Positions 46,297 to 56,208 of a DNA stretch of 64,000 bases are shown one piece after another (the stretch's first letter is position 1; each line of letters opens with the position of its first letter). The translations under genes and the position numbers were made by a program. Source of the DNA: Microbacterium sp. Root553 (lineage in GTDB: Bacteria; Actinomycetota; Actinomycetes; Actinomycetales; Microbacteriaceae); contig NZ_LMFY01000002.1 in NCBI RefSeq assembly GCF_001426995.1, positions 80,846 through 144,845 on the forward strand. Direction: 5' to 3'. The notes under the pieces are model-generated. The model saw only the letters and a program-made list of their open reading frames with translations, had not been told where the DNA came from and searched no databases.

Positions 46297-47619
46297 TTGT
46301 TTAGCGCCATCGCGCGGATCTTCCGCACGCCCGACCTGCGTCGGAAGATCGGTTTCACCCTCGCCATCGTCGCCATCTACCGACTTGGCTCGAATGTCCC
46401 TGCTCCGTTCGTGAACTTCCCGAACGTCGAGGAGTGCCTCGCGCAGAACTCGGGCACCGAAGGACTCCTCGGGCTGGTCAACCTCTTCTCCGGCGGGGCG
46501 CTCCTCCAGCTGTCGATCTTCGCGCTCGGCGTCATGCCGTACATCACCGCGACGATCATCACGCAGCTCCTCCGGGTCGTCATCCCTCACTTCGAGGCAC
46601 TGCACAAAGAAGGCCAGGCCGGCCAGGCCCGCCTGACGCAGTACACGCGGTACCTCACCATCGCGCTCGCGCTGCTGCAGTCCACGACCCTCGTCACGGT
46701 CGCCCGCAGCGGACAGCTGTTCGGCACCACCGACGTCGCCGCCTGCCAGAACCTGCTCACCAACGACGTGTGGTGGGCGCAGCTGCTCATCATCATGGCG
46801 ATGACGGCCGGTACCGGGCTCATCATGTGGTTCGCGGAGCTCGTCACCGAGCGCGGCATCGGCAACGGCATGTCCCTGCTGATCTTCACCTCGATCGCCG
46901 CGACCTTCCCCGGGGCCATGTGGCTCATCTGGGAGAGCAAGGGCTTCGAGGTCTTCCTCCTGGTGCTCCTGGTCGGAATCATCGTGATGGCGCTGGTCGT
47001 GTTCGTCGAGCAGTCGCAGCGGCGCATCCCCGTGCAGTACGCGAAACGCATGGTCGGACGTCGGACGTACGGCGGCACCAACACGTACATCCCGATCAAG
47101 GTCAACATGGCCGGTGTGATCCCCGTGATCTTCGCCTCGTCGCTGCTGTACATCCCGGCGCTCATCGCCCAGTTCAACACCCCGCAGGACGGCTCGGAGC
47201 CGGCCGCGTGGGTCACCTGGGTCAGCACCAACTTCACCACGGGAAACCACCCGGTCTACATGGCCGCGTACTTCCTGCTGATCATCGGATTCACGTACTT
47301 CTACGTCGCGATCACCTTCAACCCCGTCGAGGTCGCCGACAACATGAAGAAGTACGGCGGGTTCATCCCCGGTATCCGTGCAGGTCGCCCGACCGCCGAG
47401 TACCTCGACTACGTGCTCACGCGCATCACGCTGCCCGGCTCGATCTACCTCGGTCTGATCGCACTGATCCCGCTCATCGCCCTCGCCACCGTCGGCGCCA
47501 ACCAGAACTTCCCGTTCGGTGGCGCATCGATCCTCATCATCGTGGGCGTCGGTCTCGAGACGGTCAAGCAGATCGATGCACAGCTGCAGCAGCGTCACTA
47601 CGAAGGGCTCCTCCGATGA
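46297..47619 (+). CDS. secY: Preprotein translocase subunit SecY
   Basis: 440 residues from a TTG with a strong AGGAGGA ribosome-binding site. Ten membrane helices form the protein-conducting channel. FSGGALLQLSIFALGVMPYITATIITQLL (about 66-94) covers the plug and helix 2, and the cytoplasmic loop VEQSQRRIPVQYAKR is the ribosome/SecA contact. It overlaps adk by four bases. The exported proteins of this window would pass through it, except the Tat-type M23 protein. Confidence 0.98.
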   Translation: MFSAIARIFRTPDLRRKIGFTLAIVAIYRLGSNVPAPFVNFPNVEECLAQNSGTEGLLGLVNLFSGGALLQLSIFALGVMPYITATIITQLLRVVIPHFEALHKEGQAGQARLTQYTRYLTIALALLQSTTLVTVARSGQLFGTTDVAACQNLLTNDVWWAQLLIIMAMTAGTGLIMWFAELVTERGIGNGMSLLIFTSIAATFPGAMWLIWESKGFEVFLLVLLVGIIVMALVVFVEQSQRRIPVQYAKRMVGRRTYGGTNTYIPIKVNMAGVIPVIFASSLLYIPALIAQFNTPQDGSEPAAWVTWVSTNFTTGNHPVYMAAYFLLIIGFTYFYVAITFNPVEVADNMKKYGGFIPGIRAGRPTAEYLDYVLTRITLPGSIYLGLIALIPLIALATVGANQNFPFGGASILIIVGVGLETVKQIDAQLQQRHYEGLLR

Positions 47620-48212
47620 CGGCATCCGCTCGTCTCCTGATCGTCGGCCCCCAGGGGTCCGGCAAGGGCACGCAGGGCGTGCGCATCGCCGAGTCGTACG
47701 GGATCCCGGTCGTCTCGACCGGAGACATCTTCCGCGCGAACATCAAGGAGGGGACGCCGCTGGGCCAGCAGGTCACGGCGGTCCTCGACAAGGGCGATCT
47801 GGTTCCCGACGAGCTCACCAGCGAGATCGTGCGCGATCGTCTCTCTCAGGATGACGCGGCCGACGGCTTCCTCCTCGACGGGTATCCGCGCAACAGTGCG
47901 CAGGTCGCGCACCTCGACGCGTTCCTCGCCGGCCGCGGCGAGTCGCTCGACGCGGTGATCCTGCTCGACGTGTCGCGCGACGAGAGCATCCAGCGACTCA
48001 AGCTCCGCGCGGCGGAGCAGGGCCGTTCGGACGACACCGACGAGGCGATCGCCCACCGTCTCGACATCTACGAGCACGAGACGGCGCCGATCCTCGAGGT
48101 CTACGGCCCCCGCGGCATCGTCGACCGGATCGACGGCATCGGATCGCTCGACGAGATCACCGAGCGCATCTTCGCCGCGCTGGCCGCGCGCGGTCTCCGC
48201 CTCGCGGCCTGA
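47616..48212 (+). CDS. adk: Adenylate kinase, short-LID form
   Basis: 198 residues from ATG 47616, overlapping secY. It catalyses AMP + ATP = 2 ADP. The P-loop GPQGSGKGTQ is at about 9-18, the AMP site STGDIFRANI at about 35-44 and DGYPRN at about 88-93. The LID is short and lacks the Cys4 zinc insertion of long-form enzymes, as in other actinobacteria such as Mycobacterium. Nine bases separate it from map. Confidence 0.97.
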   Translation: MTASARLLIVGPQGSGKGTQGVRIAESYGIPVVSTGDIFRANIKEGTPLGQQVTAVLDKGDLVPDELTSEIVRDRLSQDDAADGFLLDGYPRNSAQVAHLDAFLAGRGESLDAVILLDVSRDESIQRLKLRAAEQGRSDDTDEAIAHRLDIYEHETAPILEVYGPRGIVDRIDGIGSLDEITERIFAALAARGLRLAA

Positions 48213-48221
48213 TCGCCTCCG

Positions 48222-49070
48222 ATGTTCCGCAAGTCGATCTACAAGAACCCCGCGCAGCTGCGCGCGATGGTCGAACCCGGCCTCATCACGGCGGCGGCAC
48301 TCGATGCCGTGCGCCCGCTGATCCGTCCGGGTGTCACCACGCTCGAGCTCGACGCCGAGGCGAACCGGGTGATCCTCGCCCGCGGTGCGGAGTCGAACTT
48401 CCAGCTCGTGCGCGGCTACCGGCACACGACCTGCATCTCCGTGAACGATGAGGTCGTGCACGGCATCCCCGGCGAGCGGATCCTGCAGGCGGGCGACATC
48501 GTCTCGATCGACTGCGGAGCGCAGTACCAGGGCTGGAACGGCGACAGCGCGATCACGGTCGTCGTCCCCGATGACAGCCGTCCCGAGCTGGTCGCTCAGC
48601 GTCTCGAGCTGTCCCGGGTCACCGAGGGCTCGATGTGGGCCGGTATCGCCGCGATGGCGTCCGCTTCGCATCTGGGCGACATCGGCGCCGCGATCCAGGG
48701 ATTCATCGAGGCACAGGGGCCGTCAGCGGTCTCCGGCGAGACCTACGGGATCCTCCGCGAGTACGTCGGGCACGGCATCGGCCGCAAGATGCATGAGGCG
48801 CCGAGCGTCTTCAACTACCGCACGCCGGATCCCGGCGCGGAGGTCAAGCCGGGACTGGTGCTCGCGATCGAGCCGATGGTCACGGCGGGCAGCGACGAGA
48901 CGTTCGTCGAGGACGACGAATGGACCGTGTCGACCGTCGACGGCACCGACGGCTCGCACTGGGAGCACAGCGTCGCGCTCCATGACGGGGGCATCTGGGT
49001 GCTCACCGCCGCAGACGGGGGAGCGGCGGGACTCGCCGCCTTCGGTGTGACGCCCACTCCCATCCCCTGA
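48222..49070 (+). CDS. map: Methionine aminopeptidase, type I
   Basis: 282 residues. It removes the initiator Met from nascent proteins. The five metal ligands are present: two Asp (VSIDCGAQYQGWNGD), His in GHGIGRKMHEAP, and two Glu (AIEPMVTAG and SHWEHSVAL). The substrate-binding His is in RHTTCISVND. There is no N-terminal SH3 zinc extension. It follows adk in the secY-adk-map order usual in actinobacteria. Confidence 0.97.
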   Translation: MFRKSIYKNPAQLRAMVEPGLITAAALDAVRPLIRPGVTTLELDAEANRVILARGAESNFQLVRGYRHTTCISVNDEVVHGIPGERILQAGDIVSIDCGAQYQGWNGDSAITVVVPDDSRPELVAQRLELSRVTEGSMWAGIAAMASASHLGDIGAAIQGFIEAQGPSAVSGETYGILREYVGHGIGRKMHEAPSVFNYRTPDPGAEVKPGLVLAIEPMVTAGSDETFVEDDEWTVSTVDGTDGSHWEHSVALHDGGIWVLTAADGGAAGLAAFGVTPTPIP

Positions 49071-49228
49071 CACCCGGTCCTGCGGCCGGAGCGATGATCG
49101 TCATGCAGAGCATCATCACAACGCGCGCATAGGTTTCTCCGGGCACAATGGGTGTATGGGTGCGCATGCACCCGAGGATTTCAGGCCGGGCCCGCAGCGG
49201 GCGCGGCCTCGACAGAAACGGAAGATCC

Positions 49229-49897
49229 ATGGCAGCTGCGAAGAGCAACACCAACTGGTTCGTGATCGGCGTCTCGGCGGCAGTGGTGGTCGTGCTGGCC
49301 GTCCTCGCCCTCGTCGTGGTGAACCTCAACAACCAGGCGACCGCGCCGGGGCCGACCCCCGAGGCCAACGACACCTTCAATTCCGAGACGGGTGCCATCT
49401 CATTCGGAGACGGCAAGGACACCGTGTCGGTCTTCGTGGACTTCCAGTGCCCCATCTGCAAGAGCTTCGAGGATCAGTACGGCGCGGCTCTCGAAGAAGC
49501 GGCTGCTGATGGCCGAATCACTCTCGAGTACCACCCGATCGCGATCCTCGACCGCTACTCGCAGGGCACGGAGTACTCATCGCGTTCGGCAGGCGCCGCC
49601 GTGTGCGTTGCAGAGTCGAACCCGGAGCTCTACCTCGACTACGCCAAGACTCTCTTCGACAACCAGCCGGCTGAGAACTCCGCGGGGTTGACCACGCAGC
49701 AGCTCGCCGATTACGCCACGCAGGTCGGGGCGGACAAGGCCGCGTCCTGCATCACGGACGAGACCTACCGCAAGTTCGGCGTCTCCCAGGCCAAGAGCAA
49801 TGAGATCTCGGGAACCCCGACGGTGATGGTGAACGACAAGCGTCTGAACCTCCAGGACCCGACCGACTTCAAGACGTTCACCGATCTGGTCAGCTGA
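49229..49897 (+). CDS. Membrane-anchored DsbA-like thioredoxin-fold protein
   Basis: 222 residues from ATG 49229, preceded by ACGGAAG; the frame is open back to 49148, but those codons give an atypical Arg-rich leader. One membrane helix at about 11-33 anchors an outside-facing thioredoxin domain with the CPIC active site in VDFQCPICKSFED (about residues 76-79) and the cis-Pro in SGTPTVMVN. The helical insert of DsbA/BdbD-type proteins is present. It probably oxidises or isomerises disulfides in exported proteins. The promoter CACAAT is at 49144-49149. It lies between map and infA, ending in a terminator. Confidence 0.88.
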   Translation: MAAAKSNTNWFVIGVSAAVVVVLAVLALVVVNLNNQATAPGPTPEANDTFNSETGAISFGDGKDTVSVFVDFQCPICKSFEDQYGAALEEAAADGRITLEYHPIAILDRYSQGTEYSSRSAGAAVCVAESNPELYLDYAKTLFDNQPAENSAGLTTQQLADYATQVGADKAASCITDETYRKFGVSQAKSNEISGTPTVMVNDKRLNLQDPTDFKTFTDLVS

Positions 49898-49915
49898 CCG
49901 TCGATCGGAAGTCGA

Positions 49916-49952
49916 GATGAAGGCGCATCCATTTGCCGGATGCGCCTTCATC
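49916..49952 (+). terminator. Terminator after the thioredoxin-fold gene
   Basis: A perfect 15-bp stem (49916-49930 and 49938-49952) with a seven-base loop that also contains most of the -35 hexamer of the infA promoter. Confidence 0.75.
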
Positions 49953-49961
49953 GGATAACAT
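49933..49961 (+). promoter_or_regulatory. infA operon promoter overlapping the upstream terminator
   Basis: TTGCCG (49933-49938) and TAACAT (49956-49961) are 17 bases apart. The -35 element sits in the loop and first stem base of the preceding terminator. It should drive infA, rpmJ, rpsM, rpsK, rpoA and rplQ. Confidence 0.7.
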
Positions 49962-50069
49962 AGATCCTTGGTGCTTTGCGCCTTGATTCGGCGTGTCTGA
50001 ATCGGCGCGAGAACCGCAATCCAACCACCCACCGCAGATCGACCGGTCTGCAGAAGCGTCAGCGAGGCT

Positions 50070-50291
50070 ATGGCTAAGAAAGACGGTGTCATCGAGATCG
50101 AGGGCGTGATCTCCGAGGCTCTTCCCAACGCGATGTTCCGCGTTGAACTGAGCAACGGACACAAGGTCCTGGCAACGATCTCAGGCAAGATGCGGCAGAA
50201 CTACATCCGTATCATCCCCGAGGACCGCGTGGTCGTGGAGCTCAGCCCCTACGACCTCACCCGCGGCCGTATCGTCTACCGCTACCGCTGA
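50070..50291 (+). CDS. infA: Translation initiation factor IF-1
   Basis: 73 residues, the standard OB fold ([20 protein letters not shown]...[13 protein letters not shown] ending). IF-1 blocks the A site during initiation. First gene of the alpha-type operon, with its own promoter. Confidence 0.99.
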   Translation: MAKKDGVIEIEGVISEALPNAMFRVELSNGHKVLATISGKMRQNYIRIIPEDRVVVELSPYDLTRGRIVYRYR

Positions 50292-50355
50292 TCGGTCGAG
50301 AAGTAACGGCCTGCCCCAGCTCGGGGCGGTACGAAGACAGCGAACAGGAAATATC

Positions 50356-50472
50356 ATGAAGGTCAACCCCAGCGTCAAGCCGATCTGCGATCACTGCAAG
50401 GTGATCCGTCGTCACGGCCGCGTCATGGTGATCTGCAAGAGCAACCCGCGCCACAAGCAGCGCCAGGGCTGA
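50356..50472 (+). CDS. rpmJ: 50S ribosomal protein L36
   Basis: 38 residues ([20 protein letters not shown]). The zinc ligands Cys11, Cys14, Cys27 and His33 are all present, so this is the zinc-binding form. An ACAGGAAAT ribosome-binding region precedes it. It lies between infA and rpsM as usual. Confidence 0.98.
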   Translation: MKVNPSVKPICDHCKVIRRHGRVMVICKSNPRHKQRQG

Positions 50473-50639
50473 CCCTCGTCGGCATCGCCGACAGGGATCT
50501 TCGGATCGACTCACAACTCAACACACACCGGCAGGATCAGATCCTCCGTCAGGCTCAGGAGCCGGCGGAGGGGACACCTCGGGGCAGAGGCCCGAGCACC
50601 GATCCTGCTCCACACCTCTAAGAAACCCAGGAGAACCGC

Positions 50640-51014
<375 letters not shown>

Positions 51015-51045
51015 GCGCGGCCCCAGGGACTAGGAGAACACTTTC

Positions 51046-51444
51046 ATGGCTGCACCCAAGGCCGCCGCGCGCAAGCCGCGCCGCAAGGAAAAGAAGAACA
51101 TCGCACTGGGCCACGCCCACATCAAGTCGACGTTCAACAACACGATCGTCTCGATCACCGACCCGTCCGGAGCTGTCATCAGCTGGGCATCGTCGGGTGG
51201 CGTGGGCTTCAAGGGCTCGCGCAAGTCGACCCCCTACGCCGCAGGAATGGCTGCCGAGTCGGCCGCCCGCCAGGCGCAGGAGCACGGCGTCAAGAAGGTC
51301 GACGTCTTCGTCAAGGGACCGGGCTCGGGTCGCGAGACCGCGATCCGTTCGCTGACGGCCGCCGGCCTCGAGGTCGGTTCGATCCAGGACGTCACCCCGC
51401 AGGCGCACAACGGTTGCCGCCCGCCGAAGCGTCGCCGCGTCTGA
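51046..51444 (+). CDS. rpsK: 30S ribosomal protein S11
   Basis: 132 residues. S11 is on the 30S platform near the mRNA exit. [21 protein letters not shown] and the terminal [15 protein letters not shown] are diagnostic. It is followed by a hairpin before rpoA. Confidence 0.99.
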   Translation: MAAPKAAARKPRRKEKKNIALGHAHIKSTFNNTIVSITDPSGAVISWASSGGVGFKGSRKSTPYAAGMAAESAARQAQEHGVKKVDVFVKGPGSGRETAIRSLTAAGLEVGSIQDVTPQAHNGCRPPKRRRV

Positions 51445-51451
51445 TCCGGCT

Positions 51452-51491
51452 CGTCGAGCCGCCCGCGCCTTCGGGCCCGGGCGGCTCGACG
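51452..51491 (+). terminator. Hairpin between rpsK and rpoA
   Basis: A perfect 14-bp stem (51452-51465 and 51478-51491) with a 12-base GC-rich loop and no T-tract. It may reduce read-through so that RNA polymerase alpha is made at a lower level than ribosomal proteins. Confidence 0.55.
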
Positions 51492-51578
51492 CCCGCCCCG
51501 CGGGCATCGACTCATACAACTCAAGACCTCACCCCACCACATGTCATATAGCGGTCATGTGATCGAAAGGAACACAGA

Positions 51579-52568
51579 GTGCTTATTGCACAGCGTCCGA
51601 CACTCACCGAGGAAAAGATCGTCGAGAACCGGAGCCGGTTCATCATCGAGCCCCTGGAGCCCGGCTTCGGATACACGATCGGCAACGCGCTGCGTCGCAG
51701 CCTGCTGTCGTCGATCCCCGGCGCCGCGGTCACCAGCGTTCGCATCGACGGCGTGCTGCACGAGTTCAGCACCATCCCCGGCGTGAAGGAGGATGTCACC
51801 GAGATCATCCTCAACATCAAGCAGCTCGTCGTCTCCTCGGAGCGCGACGAGCCCATCACCGCGTACCTGCGCAAGACCGGTTCGGGCGAAGTCACCGCCG
51901 CCGACATCTCGGCTCCGGCCGGTGTCGAGATCCAGAACCCCGAGCTCGTCATCGCGACTCTCAACGAGACCGCGAAGTTCGAGCTCGAGCTCACGATCGA
52001 GCGTGGACGTGGCTACGTCTCCGCGACGCAGAACCGCAACGAGTACGCCGAGGCCGGTCAGATCCCGATCGACTCGATCTACTCGCCGGTGCTCAAGGTC
52101 AGCTACCGCGTCGACGCCACCCGTGCGGGTGAGCGCACCGACTTCGACAAGCTCGTCCTCGACGTCGAGACCAAGTCCGCCATCAGCCCCCGCGACGCCG
52201 TCGCGTCGGCTGCGAAGACGCTCACCGAGCTGTTCGGTCTCGCTCGCGAGCTGAACGTCGAGGCAGAGGGAATCGAGATCGGCCCGGCACCGGTGGAGGC
52301 AGTGAACTCCAGCGAGCTGTCGATGCCGATCGAAGACCTCGACCTCTCGGTCCGCTCGTACAACTGCCTGAAGCGTGAAGGCATCAACACTGTTTCCGAG
52401 CTCGTCGCCCTCTCGGAGACGCAGCTCATGAACATCCGCAATTTCGGCCAGAAGTCGGTCGACGAGGTGCGCGACAAGCTCATCTCGCTCGGTCTGTCGC
52501 TCAAGGATTCGGTGCCCGGTTTCGACGGCGCCCACTTCTACGGCGGCAGCGAAGACGAGTCCTTCTGA
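51579..52568 (+). CDS. rpoA: DNA-directed RNA polymerase subunit alpha
   Basis: 329 residues from a GTG preceded by GAAAGGAAC. The N-terminal dimerisation domain (about 1-225) contains [25 protein letters not shown]. The C-terminal DNA- and activator-binding domain (about 245-310) contains [20 protein letters not shown] and [10 protein letters not shown]. An acidic tail of about 20 residues follows. Length and order are canonical. Confidence 0.99.
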   Translation: MLIAQRPTLTEEKIVENRSRFIIEPLEPGFGYTIGNALRRSLLSSIPGAAVTSVRIDGVLHEFSTIPGVKEDVTEIILNIKQLVVSSERDEPITAYLRKTGSGEVTAADISAPAGVEIQNPELVIATLNETAKFELELTIERGRGYVSATQNRNEYAEAGQIPIDSIYSPVLKVSYRVDATRAGERTDFDKLVLDVETKSAISPRDAVASAAKTLTELFGLARELNVEAEGIEIGPAPVEAVNSSELSMPIEDLDLSVRSYNCLKREGINTVSELVALSETQLMNIRNFGQKSVDEVRDKLISLGLSLKDSVPGFDGAHFYGGSEDESF

Positions 52569-52601
52569 TACCCGACCCTTCTGACCAGGAGTTAGACGAT
52601 T

Positions 52602-53144
52602 ATGCCCAAGCCCACTAAGGGTCCCCGCCTCGGAGGCGGCCCCGCACACGAGCGCCTGCTGCTTGCCAACCTCGCGGCTGCTCTGTACACCCACAAGTCG
52701 ATCAAGACGACCGAGACCAAGGCCAAGCGCCTTCGTCCGCTCGCCGAGCGCCTGATCACCTTCGCCAAGCGCGGGGACCTGCACGCTCGTCGTCGCGTTC
52801 TCTCGGTCATCGGCGACAAGAGCGTCGTGCACACTCTCTTCACCGAGATCGCACCGCTCGTCGCAGACCGTGAGGGTGGCTACACCCGCATCACGAAGGT
52901 CGGCAACCGCAAGGGCGACAACGCTCCCATGGCCGTGATCGAGCTCGTCCTCGAGCCCGTCACCCCCAAGGCGAAGTCGACCAAGAAGTCCGCCAAGGCC
53001 GAGAAGCCCGCCGAGGTCGTCGAGGAGGCTCCCGCTGAGGAGGCTCCCGTCGAGGAGGCTCCCGCTGACGAGGCCGGCGCCGAGTCGCAGGCCGAGGGCG
53101 AGTCCGCCGAGGCCGCTGCCGAGGACGCCAAGAAGTCCGAGTAA
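52602..53144 (+). CDS. rplQ: 50S ribosomal protein L17 with acidic C-terminal tail
   Basis: 180 residues, against about 120 usually. The L17 core ([34 protein letters not shown] onward) ends near residue 120. The last 60 residues are a Lys stretch followed by Glu/Ala/Pro repeats ([14 protein letters not shown]), strongly acidic and probably disordered. L17 sits at the bottom of the large subunit near the tunnel exit. It ends the operon at a strong terminator. Confidence 0.97.
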   Translation: MPKPTKGPRLGGGPAHERLLLANLAAALYTHKSIKTTETKAKRLRPLAERLITFAKRGDLHARRRVLSVIGDKSVVHTLFTEIAPLVADREGGYTRITKVGNRKGDNAPMAVIELVLEPVTPKAKSTKKSAKAEKPAEVVEEAPAEEAPVEEAPADEAGAESQAEGESAEAAAEDAKKSE

Positions 53145-53154
53145 GCATCTCGCA

Positions 53155-53196
53155 CGAAGAAGCCCGCCGCCCCGAGAGGGACGGCGGGCTTCTTCG
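53155..53196. terminator. Bidirectional terminator between rplQ and the acyl-CoA ligase
   Basis: A perfect 15-bp stem (53155-53169 and 53182-53196). The arms carry AAGAAG and CTTCTT, so each strand gives a weak T-rich end, suiting two converging genes. Confidence 0.75.
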
Positions 53197-53211
53197 CGTT
53201 CGGGGTGGGGG

Positions 53212-54786
53212 TCAGACTCTGGCGCGCAGGTCCTTGCGCAGGATCTTGCCGGATGCCGACTTGGGGATCGCGTCGATGAATTCCACCTGTCTGACCTTCT
53301 CGTGCGGCGCGACGTGGGTGGCGACATGCGCCATCACGGCATCCGCATCGAGCTCCGCGCCCTGCTGTACGACGACGAACGCCTTCGGCACCTCCTGACC
53401 GTCGTCGTCGAAGGCGCCGATCACGGCGGCGTCCGCGATGGCGGGATGCTCGAGCAGCACCGCCTCGAGCACCGCGGGTGCCACCTGGTAGCCCTTGTAC
53501 TTGATGAGCTCCTTCAGCCGGTCGACGATCCGGAAGACGCCGTCTTGGGTGACCGTGGCCACGTCGCCGGTGTGCAGCCACCCGTCGGCATCCAGCATCT
53601 CGGCCGTCGCGTCCGGGCGGTTGAGGTAGCCCTTCATCACCTGCGGTCCGCGGATCAGGATCTCGCCGGGCGCGCTCACGCCGTCGGCGGGGGCGTCGAT
53701 GTCGCTCCCGTCCTCCGCGAGCAGCCTGGCCTCGGTGTTCGCGAGCAGCATTCCGACGGAGGACCGGTCGATCTCCGGGCGGTCATACGGGATGGCGTGG
53801 GTCACGGGACTCGTCTCGGTCATGCCGTACCCCTGGCAGACGACGCAGTCGAGACGCTCGGCCACCGCGGCCGCGAGCGTGCCGTCGAGAGGCGCCGCTC
53901 CCGAGAACACGACCGTGATCGCAGAGGTGTCGAACTGGTCGACCAGCGGATGCTTGGCCAGGGCGACGGCGATGGGCGGGGCGATGAACACCCAGTTCGT
54001 GCGGTGCTCCTGAACGACACGGAGGAACTCGGCCAGGTCGAACTTCGGCATCGTGACCAGCGCAGCACGCTGGCGCAGGGCGAAGTTCAGCAGCACGGTC
54101 ATGCCGTAGATGTGGAAGAACGGGAGCACCGCGAGAACCCGGTCGCCGTCGCCGACGGAGATCGTGGTGCGACACTGGCTCACATTCGCGATGAGGTTGC
54201 GGTGCGTGAGCATCACACCCTTGGGCCTGCCGGTGGTGCCGGAGGAATAGGGGAGGACTGCGAGGTGCGTGGCCGGGTCGAAGTCGACCTCCGGGGCGGA
54301 TCTGCCCTCTCCGAGCAGAGCGGGCAGCGAGGGGTGCCCGTCGGCCCCGTCGAGGACGATCACATGGTCGTCGTCGAAGCCCAGCGCGGCAGCCGCGGCC
54401 TTCGCGCCCGCAAGCAGAGGCGACACGGTGATCACCCACGAGGCCTCGGCATCGGCGAGCTGGTTGGCGATCTCGTCGGACGTGTAGAGGGAGTTGATCG
54501 TCGTCGCGGTGGCTCCCGCGCGCAGGATGCCGTGGAAGATCGTCGCGAACGCCGGGATGTTGGGGCACAGCACTCCCACCACGGTGCCCACCCCGACGCC
54601 GCGTGCGGCGAGGGCCCCTGCGAACAGGTCGATCTGCGCGATCAGCTGGCGGTAGGTGGTGGTGGCCCCGCTGACCCCGTCGACGAGGGCGACGGCGTCG
54701 AGGCGATCCTCCGCCACGTCGCCGAACAGGAACTCGTGGATCGAGACGTCGGGGATCTCGATATCGGGATAGGAACTGCGCACCAT
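53212..54786 (-). CDS. Acyl-CoA ligase of the 4-coumarate-CoA ligase type
   Basis: 524 residues; the start is the ATG at 54786 with GAAGGAGAT upstream, not the longer open frame. It belongs to the ANL adenylating family: the AMP-binding P-loop SSGTTGRPKGVMLTH, the A5 motif YGMTETSPV, the hinge GDVATVTQDGVFRIVDRLKELIKYKG, and the catalytic Lys in PKSASGKILRK near the C-terminus. It activates a carboxylic acid with ATP to the CoA thioester. The substrate, aromatic or fatty acid, cannot be fixed. It converges on the ribosomal operon and diverges from the TauE gene. Confidence 0.9.
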   Translation of the reverse strand: MVRSSYPDIEIPDVSIHEFLFGDVAEDRLDAVALVDGVSGATTTYRQLIAQIDLFAGALAARGVGVGTVVGVLCPNIPAFATIFHGILRAGATATTINSLYTSDEIANQLADAEASWVITVSPLLAGAKAAAAALGFDDDHVIVLDGADGHPSLPALLGEGRSAPEVDFDPATHLAVLPYSSGTTGRPKGVMLTHRNLIANVSQCRTTISVGDGDRVLAVLPFFHIYGMTVLLNFALRQRAALVTMPKFDLAEFLRVVQEHRTNWVFIAPPIAVALAKHPLVDQFDTSAITVVFSGAAPLDGTLAAAVAERLDCVVCQGYGMTETSPVTHAIPYDRPEIDRSSVGMLLANTEARLLAEDGSDIDAPADGVSAPGEILIRGPQVMKGYLNRPDATAEMLDADGWLHTGDVATVTQDGVFRIVDRLKELIKYKGYQVAPAVLEAVLLEHPAIADAAVIGAFDDDGQEVPKAFVVVQQGAELDADAVMAHVATHVAPHEKVRQVEFIDAIPKSASGKILRKDLRARV

Positions 54787-54914
54787 GAGATCTCCTTCGA
54801 TCCGGGGAGGCGACGACGTCGTCTGGTGCGATCCAGTGTCGCACAACTCGGCACCCGGTCCCAGTGGTGCGCACAAGAGTCGGAGCAGAGCGGACCCGAG
54901 AGTAGGCTGATGCG

Positions 54915-55715
54915 GTGACTGATGCAGAGACCCGACACAGAGGGCCTCGTGCCTATACGGCGTTCATCGGGATCGGCCTCCTCGCGGGCCTCCTCTCCGG
55001 ACTGTTCGGGGTGGGCGGCGGCACGGTCATCGTCCCGCTGCTCGTGCTGTTCCTGCACTTCAATCAGCGACTCGGTGCCGGGACCTCGCTCGCCGCCATC
55101 GTCCCGACCGCGACGGTCGGCGTCATCTCCTACGCGCTCAACGATTCGGTCGCCTGGATCCCCGCGCTGATCCTCGCCGCGGGAGCGGTGGTCGGAGCCC
55201 AGATCGGCACCCGGTTGCTGCCGCGGATCTCGCAGACCGTGCTGCGATGGTTCTTCGTCGGCTTCCTCGTGGTCGTGATCGTCAGCCTGTTCCTGGTGAT
55301 CCCGTCTCGGGACGCCGAGTTCGAGCTGCACCTGCTCACCGGCATCGCCCTCGTCGCGGTCGGTGTGGGCACCGGCATCCTCGCCGGGCTCATCGGCGTC
55401 GGCGGCGGGATCGTCGTGGTGCCGATCCTCATGCTCGCCTTCGGCACCAGCGACCTCGTGGCCAAGGGGACCTCGCTGCTGATGATGATCCCCACTGCGA
55501 TCTCGGGGACCATCGGCAACCTCCGCAATCGCAACGTGGATCTGACCGCCGCGGCGATCGTCGGCATCTCGGCCTGCACGACGACGGCGCTCGGGGCGTG
55601 GCTGGCGACGCTCATCGACCCGCTCCTCGGCAACATGCTGTTCGCGGCATACCTCGTCTTCATCGCCGTGCAGATGGCGATCAAGGCGATCAAGGGGCAC
55701 CGGAAGGGCGACTGA
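54915..55715 (+). CDS. TauE/SafE family membrane exporter
   Basis: 266 residues from a GTG; TAGGCT (54903-54908) lies exactly six bases upstream and there is no ribosome-binding site. About eight helices in two halves, each opening with a glycine-rich motif: LLSGLFGVGGGTVIVPLLV near residue 28 and LAGLIGVGGGIVVVPILML near residue 158. The family exports sulfite, sulfoacetate or similar organosulfur anions. Substrate here is unknown. Confidence 0.9.
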   Translation: MTDAETRHRGPRAYTAFIGIGLLAGLLSGLFGVGGGTVIVPLLVLFLHFNQRLGAGTSLAAIVPTATVGVISYALNDSVAWIPALILAAGAVVGAQIGTRLLPRISQTVLRWFFVGFLVVVIVSLFLVIPSRDAEFELHLLTGIALVAVGVGTGILAGLIGVGGGIVVVPILMLAFGTSDLVAKGTSLLMMIPTAISGTIGNLRNRNVDLTAAAIVGISACTTTALGAWLATLIDPLLGNMLFAAYLVFIAVQMAIKAIKGHRKGD

Positions 55716-55752
55716 GGGCGGCGACGTCGCATGCCCTCGGTAGGATCGAGGG

Positions 55753-56208
55753 GTGGCAGTGAATCAAGAACTGGTCGGTCGTGAGTTCCCTCCGACACCC
55801 CCGTACCTCGTCGGTCGTGAGAAGGTGCGCGAGTTCGCACGCGCGGTCTTCGCCGACGCCCCGATGCACCTCGACGTCGAGGCGGCACGCGCCGCCGGGT
55901 TCGCCGACGTCGTGGCCCCGCCGACCTTCGCCATGGTCATCCAGGACCTCACTCTGCAGCAGCTTCTCGGGGAGCCCGATTCCGGGATCGTCCTGGCGCG
56001 CACCATCCATGCCGAGCAGCGGTTCGCCTACACGCGACCGATCGTCGCGGGAGACGAGCTCACCGGCCGGCTTAGCGTCACCGGAATCCGCATGATGGGC
56101 GGCAACGCGATGATCACCAGCGCCGCCGAGATCACCGATGCCGACGGCGCGCACGTGGTCACCGCGACCAGCGTGCTGCTGGTCGGCGCCGAAGAAGGAG
56201 CACAGTGA
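55753..56208 (+). CDS. MaoC-like dehydratase N-terminal type (FAS1-like, HadA/HadC type)
   Basis: 151 residues from a GTG placed six bases after TAGGAT (55741-55746). It begins ELVGREFPPTPPYLVGREKVREFARA, the hallmark of the non-catalytic MaoC N-terminal hotdog subunit found in mycobacterial HadA and HadC. Such subunits pair with a catalytic hotdog partner, which is the next gene (one-base overlap). The pair would hydrate or dehydrate (R)-3-hydroxyacyl thioesters. The following murB gene gives an order also known from other actinobacteria. Confidence 0.88.
   Translation: MAVNQELVGREFPPTPPYLVGREKVREFARAVFADAPMHLDVEAARAAGFADVVAPPTFAMVIQDLTLQQLLGEPDSGIVLARTIHAEQRFAYTRPIVAGDELTGRLSVTGIRMMGGNAMITSAAEITDADGAHVVTATSVLLVGAEEGAQ

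Noticed and set aside
49156..49509. Alternative start and frame before the thioredoxin-fold gene
   Set aside because: It runs out of frame with the CPIC domain and is Arg-rich. ATG 49229 has a ribosome-binding site and a normal signal anchor.
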